Source: Cerasibacillus quisquiliarum (GTDB taxonomy: Bacteria > Bacillota > Bacilli > Bacillales > Amphibacillaceae). From it: 64,000 bases of DNA. Within the stretch, counting starts at the first letter, position 1; every line of letters starts with the position of its first letter. Under the pieces are notes generated by a model. That model was not told the DNA's origin. It made no database searches and was given only the letters and a program-made list of their open reading frames with translations. Positions 33,230 to 42,649 of this stretch are shown in pieces. Both the position numbers and the translations under genes were made by a program. The DNA lies in contig NZ_JACHHA010000003.1 in assembly GCF_014202495.1 (NCBI RefSeq), positions 62,001 to 126,000 of the forward strand. The letters are read 5' to 3'.

Positions 33230-34111
33230 ATGGCAGAAGGAAGAATAATGAAAGCTTTGAGCGGATTCTATTACGTTCAATCTGGTGAAGAGTTGTATGC
33301 ATGTAAAGGGCGCGGTCTGTTTCGTAAACAAAAAATAACCCCACTTGTCGGAGATTTTGTTGTTTTTGATAAATCTGCTGATTCTGAAGGGTATATTCAA
33401 GAAATTAAGCCGAGAAAGACCGAACTTTCTCGGCCACCAATTGCAAATGTTGATCAAGCAATGATTGTCAGTTCTGTTAATATGCCGCCATTTAGTTCAT
33501 TATTACTTGATCGATTTCTCGTGTTTATCGAATCTAAACAGATTCAACCAATCATAGTTATTAATAAAGTCGATTTAGCAGATGAAGAAGAATTAGAAAT
33601 GATTAAAGAATATAAAACAATTTACGAAAAAGTTGGCTACCGTGTTTTATTATTTTCAGCTAAACAACGAGATGATATGATGGATATAAAAACACTATTT
33701 CAAGAAAAAATTACTGTATTCGCAGGACAATCTGGTGTAGGAAAATCATCGATACTAAATGCCATAAAACCATCATTAACATTAGAAACGGCTCATATTT
33801 CAAAAAGTTTAGGTCGAGGGAGGCATACGACAAGACATGTAGAATTACTTAACATAAACGGTGGACTAGTTGCTGATACACCTGGTTTTAGTGTTGTAGA
33901 CTTCTCACATATTTCAAAAGAAGAACTCGGTTTATGTTTTCCAGAAATCAAAACACTTCAACATTACTGCAAATTTCGTGGATGTCTACATGATAAAGAA
34001 CCGGGATGTGCTGTAAAAAATGCGGTTAACAGTAAGGAGATAGCTACATATCGTTATAATCATTATCTTCAGTTTTTAGAAGAAATACACTTACGAAAGC
34101 CGAGGTATTGA
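33230..34111 (+). CDS. rsgA: RsgA/CpgA, ribosome small-subunit-dependent GTPase
   Basis: A 293-residue circularly permuted GTPase that checks late 30S assembly. The N-terminal OB fold (about 1-65) is followed by the G4 motif NKVD (112-115), then G1 GQSGVGKSS (166-174) and G3 DTPG, and a C-terminal zinc knuckle with C247, C252, H254 and C260. The start follows GAGGGTGAATAA, 13 bases after prkC. In B. subtilis it is phosphorylated by PrkC. Confidence 0.97.
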   Translation: MAEGRIMKALSGFYYVQSGEELYACKGRGLFRKQKITPLVGDFVVFDKSADSEGYIQEIKPRKTELSRPPIANVDQAMIVSSVNMPPFSSLLLDRFLVFIESKQIQPIIVINKVDLADEEELEMIKEYKTIYEKVGYRVLLFSAKQRDDMMDIKTLFQEKITVFAGQSGVGKSSILNAIKPSLTLETAHISKSLGRGRHTTRHVELLNINGGLVADTPGFSVVDFSHISKEELGLCFPEIKTLQHYCKFRGCLHDKEPGCAVKNAVNSKEIATYRYNHYLQFLEEIHLRKPRY

Positions 34112-34113
34112 TA

Positions 34114-34782
34114 ATGAAAAAGATAGCACCATCTATATTGTCTGCAAACTTTGCACGATTACAAGAGGAAATTAATGAAGTGGAACAATTAGGTGTAGAT
34201 TATCTCCATATTGACGTAATGGACGGTCATTTTGTTCCTAATATAACAATCGGACCACTTGTCGTTGAGGCGATTAAACCAATTACAAAGCTACCTTTGG
34301 ATGTACATTTAATGATTGAAAATCCAGATAAATATATTCATACATTCGTAAAAGCAGGTGCATCCATTATCACTGTTCATCAAGAAGCTTGTACACATCT
34401 TCATCGTACCATTCAACAAATTAAAAAACATGACGTTAAGGCTGGTGTCAGTTTAAATCCAGCGACACCAATCAGCACGATTCAACATATTTTACCTGAT
34501 GTTGATCTCGTATTAATTATGACGGTTAATCCTGGTTTTGGCGGTCAAACATTTATAAGAGAAATGGTGCCAAAGATCGAAGCACTTGCTCAAATAAGAA
34601 ACGACTATCATTACGATTTTTTAATAGAAGTTGACGGTGGAATTAATGAAAAAACAGCTTTTACTTGTGCAAAAGCGGGTGCGGATATACTCGTTGCAGG
34701 AAGTGCGATATTTGGTCAAGAAGATCGAAAACATGCAATTCATACGATAAGACAATCAATTGAACGATTTCAAGGAGAATAA
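34114..34782 (+). CDS. rpe: Ribulose-phosphate 3-epimerase
   Basis: A 222-residue TIM-barrel enzyme interconverting ribulose-5-P and xylulose-5-P in the pentose phosphate pathway. Metal-binding HIDVMDGHF (H32, D34) and DVHLMIENP are present, with the catalytic aspartate in EVDGGIN. The ATG at 34114 has GAGGT seven bases upstream; the TTG at 34108 is too close to that site. It follows rsgA by two bases. Confidence 0.96.
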   Translation: MKKIAPSILSANFARLQEEINEVEQLGVDYLHIDVMDGHFVPNITIGPLVVEAIKPITKLPLDVHLMIENPDKYIHTFVKAGASIITVHQEACTHLHRTIQQIKKHDVKAGVSLNPATPISTIQHILPDVDLVLIMTVNPGFGGQTFIREMVPKIEALAQIRNDYHYDFLIEVDGGINEKTAFTCAKAGADILVAGSAIFGQEDRKHAIHTIRQSIERFQGE

Positions 34783-34787
34783 CATAG

Positions 34788-35432
34788 ATGAATATAGCCA
34801 TTGTTGCTAATGGACCACAGGAAAATATTCCTTTGCTGGCAAACTTTTCAGAGCAAATCGACTTGTGGATTGGGGCGGACCGTGGCGCTTTAACTTTAAT
34901 TAATCAAGGAATATCACCTAATATTGCTGTCGGAGACTTTGATTCCTTAACCCCTGAAGAATTAAAGTTAATAAAAAAAGCATCTCATATCGTTAAAAGT
35001 TATCCAGTTAAGAAGGATAAGACTGATCTTGAATTAGCTCTAGATTGCGCTAAAACATATAAACCAAACAAAATAACATTATTCGGCGTCACTGGTGGAA
35101 GGTTAGATCATACTATTGTTAATATCCACCTTCTTCTAAAACTTTTAGAACAAAATATTAATGGAATGATTATAGATAAACAAAATGTACTCGGTATTAC
35201 TTTACCAGGAAAACATTCGGTTTTTACACTAGCTGATTATCCTTATATATCTTTTCTACCTTTAACAAAAGAGGTCACTGGACTAACACTTGATGGATTC
35301 TATTATTCATTAACAGATCGAACTGTCTCATTTGGTTCTTCTCTTTGTATTTCTAATAAACTCATTCAAAATAAAGGTACTTTTTTATATAAAACTGGCA
35401 TACTATTAGTAATAAGGAGTCGTGATTTATAA
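34788..35432 (+). CDS. thiN: Thiamine pyrophosphokinase
   Basis: A 214-residue enzyme, the same length as B. subtilis ThiN, transferring pyrophosphate from ATP to thiamine to make TPP. Motifs GDFDSL, DKTDLELAL and GVTGGRLDH are the metal/ATP-binding blocks. AAGGAG lies ten bases before the ATG. It ends the prpC-prkC-rsgA-rpe-thiN run. Confidence 0.95.
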   Translation: MNIAIVANGPQENIPLLANFSEQIDLWIGADRGALTLINQGISPNIAVGDFDSLTPEELKLIKKASHIVKSYPVKKDKTDLELALDCAKTYKPNKITLFGVTGGRLDHTIVNIHLLLKLLEQNINGMIIDKQNVLGITLPGKHSVFTLADYPYISFLPLTKEVTGLTLDGFYYSLTDRTVSFGSSLCISNKLIQNKGTFLYKTGILLVIRSRDL

Positions 35433-35480
35433 GGGGACGATGTATAGTATACGCTTTTTGGATATGAGGAGGTCGAACTC

Positions 35481-35564
35481 ATGAAGTTTTATACTATTAA
35501 ATTACCACGGTTTATAGGGGGATTTGTTCGTATTGTCATCAGTATTTTCAAAAAAGACAAGTAA
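35481..35564 (+). CDS. spoVM: SpoVM, stage V sporulation amphipathic peptide
   Basis: A 27-codon gene starting MKFYTIKLPRFIGG, nearly identical over its first half to the 26-residue B. subtilis SpoVM. Its kinked amphipathic helix (Pro9) recognises the convex forespore membrane and anchors the spore-coat basement protein SpoIVA. AGGAGGT stands eight bases before the ATG. In B. subtilis it is expressed in the mother cell under sigma-E; no confident sigma-E promoter was picked out here. It is the clearest sign that the organism belongs to an endospore-forming lineage. Confidence 0.95.
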   Translation: MKFYTIKLPRFIGGFVRIVISIFKKDK

Positions 35565-35570
35565 ATACTA

Positions 35571-35608
35571 AAAAATAAAAGCACCTTTTAACGGTGCTTT
35601 TATTTTTT
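35571..35608. terminator. Bidirectional terminator between spoVM and rpmB
   Basis: AAAAATAAAAGCACC (35571-35585) pairs with GGTGCTTTTATTTTT (35593-35607). A/T tracts on both sides serve the converging spoVM and rpmB transcripts. Confidence 0.92.
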
Positions 35609-35612
35609 AATA

Positions 35613-35804
35613 TTAAACACGTTCAACTTTCCCAAGTTTTTTAAGAGCACGAGCAGAAACATAAACACGTTTAGGCTTACCATCTACCATAATACGTACT
35701 TTTTGAACATTTGCTTTCCATTTACGTTTATTAGCATTTAAAGCGTGAGAACGCTTATTACCTGTGCGTGTTTGTTTATTCGTAACAACACATCTTCTTG
35801 CCAT
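35613..35804 (-). CDS. rpmB: 50S ribosomal protein L28
   Basis: A 63-residue basic protein with [16 protein letters not shown] and, at the end, [25 protein letters not shown] sequence typical of L28. It has a single cysteine, so it is the zinc-free form. The start at 35804 is six bases after GGAGGG; the upstream in-frame ATG codons at 35807 and 35822 overlap or precede the ribosome binding site. It is divergent from yloU, as in Bacillus. Confidence 0.97.
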   Translation of the reverse strand: MARRCVVTNKQTRTGNKRSHALNANKRKWKANVQKVRIMVDGKPKRVYVSARALKKLGKVERV

Positions 35805-35845
35805 CATAATCCCTCCTAACATAACAACTAACGAATACTTTATTC

Positions 35846-35874
35846 AATTTACCATAAGTAAGAAAAAGATGCAA
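35846..35874 (-). promoter_or_regulatory. Probable promoter of rpmB
   Basis: On the minus strand TTGCAT (35874-35869) and TAAATT (35851-35846) have a 17-base spacer, 41 bases before the rpmB start. Confidence 0.5.
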
Positions 35875-35899
35875 TATGTGCGATTGAAAGGAAAAAATC

Positions 35900-35934
35900 T
35901 TGACAGAACAATTGGATTCGTTCATTCTATATAA
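35900..35934 (+). promoter_or_regulatory. Possible promoter of yloU-fakA
   Basis: A perfect TTGACA (35900-35905) is followed at 17 bases by CATTCT and, further on, by TATATA (35929-35934). The -10 is imperfect. The remaining 150 bases to yloU contain other AT-rich candidates but no clear structure. Confidence 0.4.
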
Positions 35935-36086
35935 AGGGTAAGATAGAAAATCACTCTCATTGTATACGTTTTTAAATGAATGATAAGATTATGTTAATTT
36001 AATGGATTGATGCGTATTCGGGTCTACTTTTAAAAAGACGCAGCTTATAGTAGAATATGTTTAAGTTAACATGGAGGAGGATCAAC

Positions 36087-36449
36087 ATGTCCATCGAAAT
36101 TCAAACGAGTGATGGGATTGTGACGATTACAAATGATGTTATTGCAACAATAGCTGGGGGAGCAGCTGTTGAATGTTATGGAATTGTCGGAATGGCATCT
36201 AAAAGTCAAATCAAAGATGGTATTGCAGAAATTTTGAAAAAAGAAAATTATTCACGTGGAATCGTTGTCCGGAAAGAGAATAATCACTTGCATATCGATA
36301 TGTATATCATTGTGAGCTATGGAACAAAAATATCTGAAGTTGCTCATAATGTTCAATCACAAGTCAAATATACGTTGGAGAAAACCCTTGGCTTAGAAAT
36401 TGATTCAATTAATATATACATACAGGGTGTACGTGTTAATAAAGATTAG
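36087..36449 (+). CDS. yloU: Asp23/YloU family envelope stress protein
   Basis: A 120-residue Asp23-family protein, equal in length to B. subtilis YloU, beginning MSIEIQTSDGIVTITND and containing the conserved AAVECYGIVGMASK. Asp23 proteins are associated with the membrane or with fatty acid kinase; the gene is regularly paired with fakA as here. GGAGGAGG lies a few bases before 36087, which is why the upstream ATG at 36057 is rejected. Confidence 0.93.
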   Translation: MSIEIQTSDGIVTITNDVIATIAGGAAVECYGIVGMASKSQIKDGIAEILKKENYSRGIVVRKENNHLHIDMYIIVSYGTKISEVAHNVQSQVKYTLEKTLGLEIDSINIYIQGVRVNKD

Positions 36450-36478
36450 TCTGTTGTTATATTGTAAGAGGAGGAAGT

Positions 36479-38140
36479 ATGTTGGAAAAATTAGATGGCA
36501 AACAATTTGCGAAAATGGTACAAATCGGTGCACGCCATTTATCCAATAACGCTAAAAATATTGACGCATTAAACGTCTTTCCAGTACCAGATGGAGATAC
36601 AGGAACAAATATGAATTTGTCAATGACATCTGGTGCGAAAGAGGTTAAACAAACTGATAGTCATCATATATCCGATGTTACAAAAGCACTTTCAAAGGGG
36701 CTTCTTATGGGAGCACGTGGAAATTCTGGCGTTATTTTATCACAGATATTTCGAGGCTTTGCAAAAGGTGCCGAAAATGAAACAGTACTGACTACTAAAG
36801 GATTAGCCAAAGCTTTTGAAGAAGGTGTTCATACGGCATATAAAGCAGTGATGAAACCTGTTGAAGGAACGATTTTAACTGTTGCAAAGGATGCGGCATT
36901 AAAGGCATCCGAACTGGCAGAAACTCAAACGAAAATTATTCCGTTTATGGAAGCTGTTGTTGCTGAAGCGAAAGCATCATTAAATAGAACACCTGACTTA
37001 TTACCTGTCTTAAAGGAAGTTGGTGTTGTTGATTCAGGTGGACAAGGTCTTGTAACAATTTACGAAGGTTTTTTAGCAGCCCTTAAAGGTGAAGACCTAC
37101 CAGAAGAAGCAGACACCATTAAAATGGAAGAATTAATAAATGCTGAGCATCATAAAATTAACCAGGAATTTATGGATACATCTGATATCGTTTACGGTTA
37201 TTGCACAGAATTTATGGTGAAGTTTGAAGCAGATAAGTTAGAACAAACACCGTTTGATGAAGCTAAGTTTCGAGAGGAATTAAGTAAACACGGCGATTCT
37301 TTACTTGTAGCTAGTGATGATGAGATAGTTAAAGTTCATGTACATGTGGAATATCCGGGTGAGGTTTTAACAATTGGCCAACAATATGGTAGCCTCATCA
37401 ATATGAAAATTGAAAACATGCGTGAACAACATGCTGCTATATTAAGAGAGAAAAACGAAGATATACAATCTGAAGTTGAGAAGAAGCCATATGCTGTTGT
37501 CGCTGTTGCTATGGGATCAGGTATAAAAGAACTGTTTGAAAATCTCGGGGCAACAGTTGTTATTGAAGGTGGACAAACGATGAATCCGAGCACACAGGAT
37601 ATTACAGATGCCATTAAGAAAGCGAACGCCCATAATATTATCATCTTACCTAATAATAAAAATATCGTAATGACAGCTGAACAGGCACGAGATTTAACAG
37701 AAGACAATGTAGCAGTTGTTAAGACAAAAACCATTCCACAGGGGATTAGTGCTTTATTAGCTTTTCATCCTGATGTAGATATTAAAACGAATCATATGCA
37801 TATGACAGAAGCAATGGAAGAAGTAAAAACTGGACAAGTTACATATGCAGTTAGAGATACGAAGATTGACGGGATGTTAATTAAAAAAGGTAATTACATG
37901 GGAATTTTAGATGGAAGTATTAAATCATGTGAGGCAGATCGTTTTGAAACAGTTAAAGGGTTACTCCAAGAGTTAATTACCGAAGATGATGAGATATTAA
38001 CTATCTTATACGGTGAAGATGTGACAGATAGTGAAGTAAAGGAATTAACACAATTTGTCGAAGAAAAATTTGATGATATAGAAATAGAAGTACATCATGG
38101 TAACCAGCCTATCTACTCATATATTTTATCTGTGGAATGA
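36479..38140 (+). CDS. fakA: FakA (YloV), fatty acid kinase ATP-binding subunit
   Basis: A 553-residue protein, identical in length to B. subtilis YloV. The N-terminal DhaL nucleotide domain has VPDGDTGTNM (D38, D40), GARGNSGVILSQIF and DSGGQG. A middle domain and a C-terminal DegV-like domain follow. With a FakB subunit it phosphorylates exogenous fatty acids to acyl-phosphate, feeding PlsX/PlsY. No fakB is in the window. A terminator follows. plsX lies 4.5 kb downstream. Confidence 0.95.
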   Translation: MLEKLDGKQFAKMVQIGARHLSNNAKNIDALNVFPVPDGDTGTNMNLSMTSGAKEVKQTDSHHISDVTKALSKGLLMGARGNSGVILSQIFRGFAKGAENETVLTTKGLAKAFEEGVHTAYKAVMKPVEGTILTVAKDAALKASELAETQTKIIPFMEAVVAEAKASLNRTPDLLPVLKEVGVVDSGGQGLVTIYEGFLAALKGEDLPEEADTIKMEELINAEHHKINQEFMDTSDIVYGYCTEFMVKFEADKLEQTPFDEAKFREELSKHGDSLLVASDDEIVKVHVHVEYPGEVLTIGQQYGSLINMKIENMREQHAAILREKNEDIQSEVEKKPYAVVAVAMGSGIKELFENLGATVVIEGGQTMNPSTQDITDAIKKANAHNIIILPNNKNIVMTAEQARDLTEDNVAVVKTKTIPQGISALLAFHPDVDIKTNHMHMTEAMEEVKTGQVTYAVRDTKIDGMLIKKGNYMGILDGSIKSCEADRFETVKGLLQELITEDDEILTILYGEDVTDSEVKELTQFVEEKFDDIEIEVHHGNQPIYSYILSVE

Positions 38141-38182
38141 TCTATCTATTGACATAATGGAAAACACAAAGAAAATATTTAT

Positions 38183-38218
38183 ATCACCCTTTACCTAAGT
38201 GAGAAGGGTGATTTTTTT
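38183..38218 (+). terminator. Terminator after fakA
   Basis: ATCACCCTT (38183-38191) pairs with AAGGGTGAT, followed by seven T. Confidence 0.88.
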
Positions 38219-38234
38219 ATTTCGAAAAAATGAT

Positions 38235-38263
38235 GTGATAATAAATGATATTTTTGCTATAAT
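38235..38263 (+). promoter_or_regulatory. Extended -10 promoter for sdaAB-sdaAA
   Basis: TGC precedes a perfect TATAAT (38258-38263), an extended -10. A weak -35, GTGATA (38235-38240), is 17 bases upstream. Confidence 0.6.
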
Positions 38264-38307
38264 TCAAGTTAAGGTAATGTGAATAGCAGAAGCGGGGTGT
38301 GGGTGTG

Positions 38308-38970
38308 ATGAAGTTTAATTCTGTATTTGATATAATCGGTCCAGTTATGATCGGACCGTCTAGTTCACATACAGCAGGTGCCGTACGGATTGGGCTTGCA
38401 GCTAGAAACTTATTCGGAAGAGAGCCACAATGGGCTAAAATCCATTTATACGGTTCTTTCGCTAAGACATATCGTGGCCATGGGACAGACTTAGCTCTAA
38501 TAGGTGGATTACTTGGTTTTGATACGGATGATGAAAGATTAAGAGAAGCCTTAGAGATAGCTAAAAAGCGTGGAATTGAAATAGAGTTTATTGAAGATAG
38601 TGCACGGGTTAATCATCCGAATACAGCTAGGCTTATTATAGGTGATGATGATGAAACATTGGAGTTAATCGGTGTATCAATTGGTGGTGGAAAAGTAGAG
38701 ATTATCGAACTAAATGGATTTGAATTACGTTTATCTGGAAATCACCCCGCTATTTTAATAATGCATAATGACCGTTATGGAGCGATTGCGTCGGTGACGG
38801 CAATTTTAGCGAAACATCAAATTAATATTGGGCATATGGAAGTCAATCGGAAAGACATCGGTAAAGAAGCCCTTATGGTTATCGAAGTTGATGAGAATGT
38901 GTCCGACTCGATCCTTAAAGAGTTAAAAGAAGCTGATCATATTATTCAAATCGCAAAAATAGTAAGCTAA
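38308..38970 (+). CDS. sdaAB: L-serine dehydratase, beta subunit
   Basis: A 220-residue protein, equal in length to B. subtilis SdaAB, with SVFDIIGPVMIGPSSSHTAG at the start and a C-terminal ACT domain (about 148-220: DRYGAIASVTAILAKHQINI) that may bind serine. With SdaAA it deaminates L-serine to pyruvate and ammonia. The ATG at 38308 has GGGGTG nine bases upstream; in-frame GTG codons at 38299 and 38305 are alternatives. Confidence 0.95.
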   Translation: MKFNSVFDIIGPVMIGPSSSHTAGAVRIGLAARNLFGREPQWAKIHLYGSFAKTYRGHGTDLALIGGLLGFDTDDERLREALEIAKKRGIEIEFIEDSARVNHPNTARLIIGDDDETLELIGVSIGGGKVEIIELNGFELRLSGNHPAILIMHNDRYGAIASVTAILAKHQINIGHMEVNRKDIGKEALMVIEVDENVSDSILKELKEADHIIQIAKIVS

Positions 38971-39003
38971 ACAAAAACTTTGTTCATACAAGGAGGGCTG
39001 ATG

Positions 39004-39876
39004 ATGTTCCGTACAGTAGCCGAACTTATTGATCAGGCAGAACAACAAAATATACCTATTTCCGAAGTGATGATTCGTCAGGAAATGGACGTCCAAAACG
39101 TAACTCGTGAACAAGTGATGACGCAAATGGAGAAAAATTTACGTGTCATGGAAAAAGCTATTGAAGATAGTTTACAAGGTGTCCAGTCTGTTACCGGTCT
39201 TACAGGTGGTGACGCTGTTTTAGTTCAAAACTATATGAAAGATAAAACTCCATTATCCGGTCATCTTCTGTTAGATGCTGTCAGTAAAGCAATGGGAACG
39301 AATGAAGTAAATGCAGCAATGGGGAAGATTTGTGCAACACCTACAGCCGGAAGTGCAGGGTGTGTTCCAGGGGTTTTATTTGCTGTAAAAGAGAGATTAA
39401 ATCCAACACGTGAACAAATGATACGATTTCTATTTACAGCAGGTGCTTTTGGCTTTGTCGTTGCTAATAATGCATTTATATCAGGTGCAGCAGGTGGCTG
39501 TCAAGCTGAGGTTGGCTCAGCAGGTGCCATGGCTTCGGCTGCTGTTGTAGAAATGGCTGGTGGCACACCAGAGCAATGTGCAGACGCTTTTGCTATAACA
39601 TTAAAAAATATGCTCGGACTCGTATGTGATCCTGTTGCTGGATTAGTTGAGGTTCCTTGTGTAAAGCGCAATGCTGCAGGATCAGCGCTGGCGATTGTAA
39701 GTGCAGATTTAGCTTTGGCTGGTGTAAAAAGTCGTATTCCTTGTGATGAAGTGATAGGAGCGATGTATCGAATTGGTCAGACAATACCTGCCTCTTTACG
39801 TGAAACAGGTGAGGGCGGCCTAGCCGACACTCCGACTGGACGCTTTTTAAAAGAAAAACTATTCGGTAGTAAGTAA
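39004..39876 (+). CDS. sdaAA: L-serine dehydratase, alpha subunit (iron-sulfur)
   Basis: A 290-residue catalytic subunit with the oxygen-labile [4Fe-4S] cluster. Candidate ligands are cysteines in KICATPTAG, SAGCVPG, GLVCDP and VEVPCVKR. AGGAGGGCTG precedes; the ATG at 39004 has six-base spacing, that at 39001 only three. The reaction releases ammonia, and the product pyruvate feeds central metabolism. It follows sdaAB by 33 bases. Confidence 0.95.
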   Translation: MFRTVAELIDQAEQQNIPISEVMIRQEMDVQNVTREQVMTQMEKNLRVMEKAIEDSLQGVQSVTGLTGGDAVLVQNYMKDKTPLSGHLLLDAVSKAMGTNEVNAAMGKICATPTAGSAGCVPGVLFAVKERLNPTREQMIRFLFTAGAFGFVVANNAFISGAAGGCQAEVGSAGAMASAAVVEMAGGTPEQCADAFAITLKNMLGLVCDPVAGLVEVPCVKRNAAGSALAIVSADLALAGVKSRIPCDEVIGAMYRIGQTIPASLRETGEGGLADTPTGRFLKEKLFGSK

Positions 39877-39883
39877 GGAAAGA

Positions 39884-41926
39884 GTGATACATGTGTTAAG
39901 CGAACCGATAACGAATTTAAAAGGAGTCGGAAAAAAAGTTCAAGAAGAATTAGAGATGATGCATATTCATACGATAGAAGATTTACTCACTTATTTCCCT
40001 TATCGATATGATGTGTTTGAAATAAAGCCGCTTAGCGAACTCATTCATGAAGATAAAGTAACTATTATGGGAAGGGTAGCACATGAACCTTCCCTTACTT
40101 ATTTCGGGAAGAAAAAATCACGTCTTTTTTTTAATGTCATGGTCGAACATGTAGCTGTTAAAGCGGTGATGTTTAATCGAGCATTTGCCAAAAAGCATAT
40201 AAATCAAGGAGATCTCGTAACATTAATAGGTAAATGGGATGCCCACCGATTACAAATTACAGTAGATCAATATAAAATCGGACCCATAAAGCCTGCAGAT
40301 AAAATAAAACCAGTTTATTCCGTAAAGGGAAAAATGACGAACTATAAATTACGAAAAATCATCAAGCAAGCCTTTATAGATTATGGAGACCATATTAAGG
40401 AGCATTTACCAAAACATATTTTAGTAGATTACAAGTTGCCTAATCGAACTGAAGCATTAAAGGTCATGCATTTTCCACCTAATCGTGTCGCATTAAAACA
40501 TGCACGTAGACGTTTAACTTATGAAGAGTTTTTATTATTTCAATTGAAAATACAATTATTACGGCATTTAAATCGAGATGCTCAGGAAGGCAGAGCACAG
40601 CATTATGATGTACAAAAAGTTCAGCAGTTTATTCAAACTCTACCGTTTCAATTAACAAATGCCCAACAAAAGTCTTTAAATCAGATTTTATCGGATTTAA
40701 AAGCCCCTTTTAGAATGAACCGACTATTACAAGGTGATGTCGGTTCAGGAAAAACGGTTGTTGCTGCTATTGCACTTTATGCATCGGTAACGGCAAGTCG
40801 CCAGGGCGCTTTGATGGTACCAACAGAAATATTAGCTGAACAACATTATCAATCTTTGAAATCTTTATTTGGTGATCATGTCAAAATTGCTTTATTGACA
40901 GGGACAGTAAAAGGTAAAAAACGGGCTACTATTTTGTCTAATGTGGAGAATAATGAAGTAGATATTGTGATTGGTACGCATGCGTTAATTCAAGATGATG
41001 TTATTTTTCATAATCTTGGTTTAGCTATTATCGATGAGCAACACCGATTTGGAGTTGAACAACGTCGATTATTAAAAGAAAAAGGTGAATTAGCTGATGT
41101 GTTATTTATGACAGCGACACCTATTCCACGTACATTAGCCATAACAGCATTTGGTGATATGGATGTGTCAATTATTAATGAGATGCCAGCTGGTAGAAAA
41201 GAAGTTGAAACATATTGGGTGAAGGAAAACATGTTGGAATATACGCTTGACTTTATCCAGCGTAAAGTTAAACAAGGAGAGCAAGCATATTTGATATGTC
41301 CGCTAATTGAAGAGTCAGACAAACTTGATATTCAAAATGCTGTCGATTTATATCATCAGTTGCAAACATATTATCCTTCAGAAATTAAAGTCGGCCTGAT
41401 GCATGGTCGGTTACCAAGCGATGAAAAAGATGACGTGATGAAAGCATTTATACAGAATAAAATTCATGTCCTCGTCTCAACGACTGTTATCGAAGTAGGT
41501 GTTAATGTGCCGAATGCTACAGTTATGGTAATCTATGATGCTGAACGTTTTGGTTTGGCCCAACTACACCAATTACGTGGTCGTGTTGGTCGAGGCCGTT
41601 TAAAAAGTTATTGTATCCTTATAGCAGAACCTAAGGGAGAAATCGGGAAAGAAAGGATGCGTATTATGACAGAAACAACCGATGGATTTCTATTGGCAGA
41701 AGAAGATTTAAAATTACGAGGTCCAGGTGATTTTTTTGGAAAAAAACAAAGCGGTTTACCAGAATTTAAAGTCGCCGATATGGTTCATGATTACCGGGCA
41801 TTAGAGACAGCTAGGCAAGATGCTAGCCATCTTATTGAACAAAAAATTATTTTTAAAAATCCAGAGTATAAAACGCTCCTTCATGAGCTGGAAAAAGAAG
41901 GTATTTTTTCGAAGCCTTTAGACTAA
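39884..41926 (+). CDS. recG: ATP-dependent DNA helicase RecG
   Basis: A 680-residue branch-migration helicase that processes stalled forks and Holliday junctions. The N-terminal wedge/OB domain contains YFPYRYD and EPSLTYFGKKKS. Walker A is GDVGSGKT (284-291), DExH is IIDEQHRFG, and motif VI is QLRGRVGRG. Length agrees with B. subtilis (682). The start is either GTG 39884 (AAGGA four bases upstream) or GTG 39893. It lies seven bases after sdaAA, and the fapR promoter follows its stop. Confidence 0.95.
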   Translation: MIHVLSEPITNLKGVGKKVQEELEMMHIHTIEDLLTYFPYRYDVFEIKPLSELIHEDKVTIMGRVAHEPSLTYFGKKKSRLFFNVMVEHVAVKAVMFNRAFAKKHINQGDLVTLIGKWDAHRLQITVDQYKIGPIKPADKIKPVYSVKGKMTNYKLRKIIKQAFIDYGDHIKEHLPKHILVDYKLPNRTEALKVMHFPPNRVALKHARRRLTYEEFLLFQLKIQLLRHLNRDAQEGRAQHYDVQKVQQFIQTLPFQLTNAQQKSLNQILSDLKAPFRMNRLLQGDVGSGKTVVAAIALYASVTASRQGALMVPTEILAEQHYQSLKSLFGDHVKIALLTGTVKGKKRATILSNVENNEVDIVIGTHALIQDDVIFHNLGLAIIDEQHRFGVEQRRLLKEKGELADVLFMTATPIPRTLAITAFGDMDVSIINEMPAGRKEVETYWVKENMLEYTLDFIQRKVKQGEQAYLICPLIEESDKLDIQNAVDLYHQLQTYYPSEIKVGLMHGRLPSDEKDDVMKAFIQNKIHVLVSTTVIEVGVNVPNATVMVIYDAERFGLAQLHQLRGRVGRGRLKSYCILIAEPKGEIGKERMRIMTETTDGFLLAEEDLKLRGPGDFFGKKQSGLPEFKVADMVHDYRALETARQDASHLIEQKIIFKNPEYKTLLHELEKEGIFSKPLD

Positions 41927-41933
41927 TTAAGAC

Positions 41934-41985
41934 TTGCATTTTTTCTCTTGGTATTATATATTACTTTTAGTACCAAGTCATAAAT
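41934..41985 (+). promoter_or_regulatory. fapR operon promoter with FapR operator
   Basis: TTGCAT (41934-41939) and TATATT (41957-41962) with a 17-base spacer form a good sigma-A promoter just after recG. Immediately downstream, TTAGTACC (41967-41974) is the conserved FapR half-site, with a weaker inverted half (GTCATAAA) after it. The position over the start of transcription predicts autorepression relieved by malonyl-CoA. Confidence 0.82.
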
Positions 41986-42039
41986 GATGTTTAATAATTA
42001 GTTATAAATTTTGTGAAGATGGATGTGGATGGATCTATC

Positions 42040-42609
42040 ATGAGAAAAACGAAAGCAGAAAGACAACGTTTATTAAAAGAAACGATTGAATATACACCTT
42101 TTATTACAGATGAGGAATTGGCTAAAATTTTTGAAGTCAGTATCCAAACAATTCGACTCGACCGAATGGAATTGAAAATTCCAGAATTACGTGAGCGAAT
42201 TAAATCTGTTGCTAAATTACAATGGAATGAACAAGTTCGTGCTCTTGCTGTCGAAGATATTGTTGGTGAAGTCGTTGATTTAGAACTTGATAAAAAGGCG
42301 ATTTCAATTATGGATATAGGCCGTGAACATGTGTTTACAAAAAAGAATATTGCGCGTGGTCATCATATTTTTGCCCAAGCCAATTCATTAGCAGTTGCTG
42401 TTCTCAATGATGAACTAGCATTAACAGCGAAGTCGAATATTAGATTCATTCGACAAGTTAAACAAGGGGAACGTGTAGTTGCTAAAGCAGTTGTAAAAAA
42501 ACAAACCGATAAAGGCTTAACGATTGTACAAGTTGATAGTTTTGTTAATAATGAACAAGTCTTTACCGGAGAATTCCATATGTATCGTTCAAGAGATTCG
42601 ATAGATTAA
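42040..42609 (+). CDS. fapR: FapR, malonyl-CoA-responsive repressor of lipid synthesis
   Basis: A 189-residue repressor. The N-terminal helix-turn-helix (about 1-60) has [19 protein letters not shown]. The C-terminal hot-dog fold has [18 protein letters not shown] and [10 protein letters not shown], which binds malonyl-CoA. The start at 42040 matches the B. subtilis N-terminus (MR-K-ERQ-LL); the upstream ATG at 42013 would add nine unconserved residues. It heads the fapR-plsX-fabD-fabG-acpP operon. Confidence 0.96.
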   Translation: MRKTKAERQRLLKETIEYTPFITDEELAKIFEVSIQTIRLDRMELKIPELRERIKSVAKLQWNEQVRALAVEDIVGEVVDLELDKKAISIMDIGREHVFTKKNIARGHHIFAQANSLAVAVLNDELALTAKSNIRFIRQVKQGERVVAKAVVKKQTDKGLTIVQVDSFVNNEQVFTGEFHMYRSRDSID

Positions 42610-42649
42610 TCATATGGATGATATTTTGTAATAAAAGGAGATACAAATT

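Noticed and set aside
37336..37734. A 132-residue minus-strand frame inside fakA
   Set aside because: It is the antisense shadow of a well-conserved gene, with no ribosome binding site and low-complexity composition.
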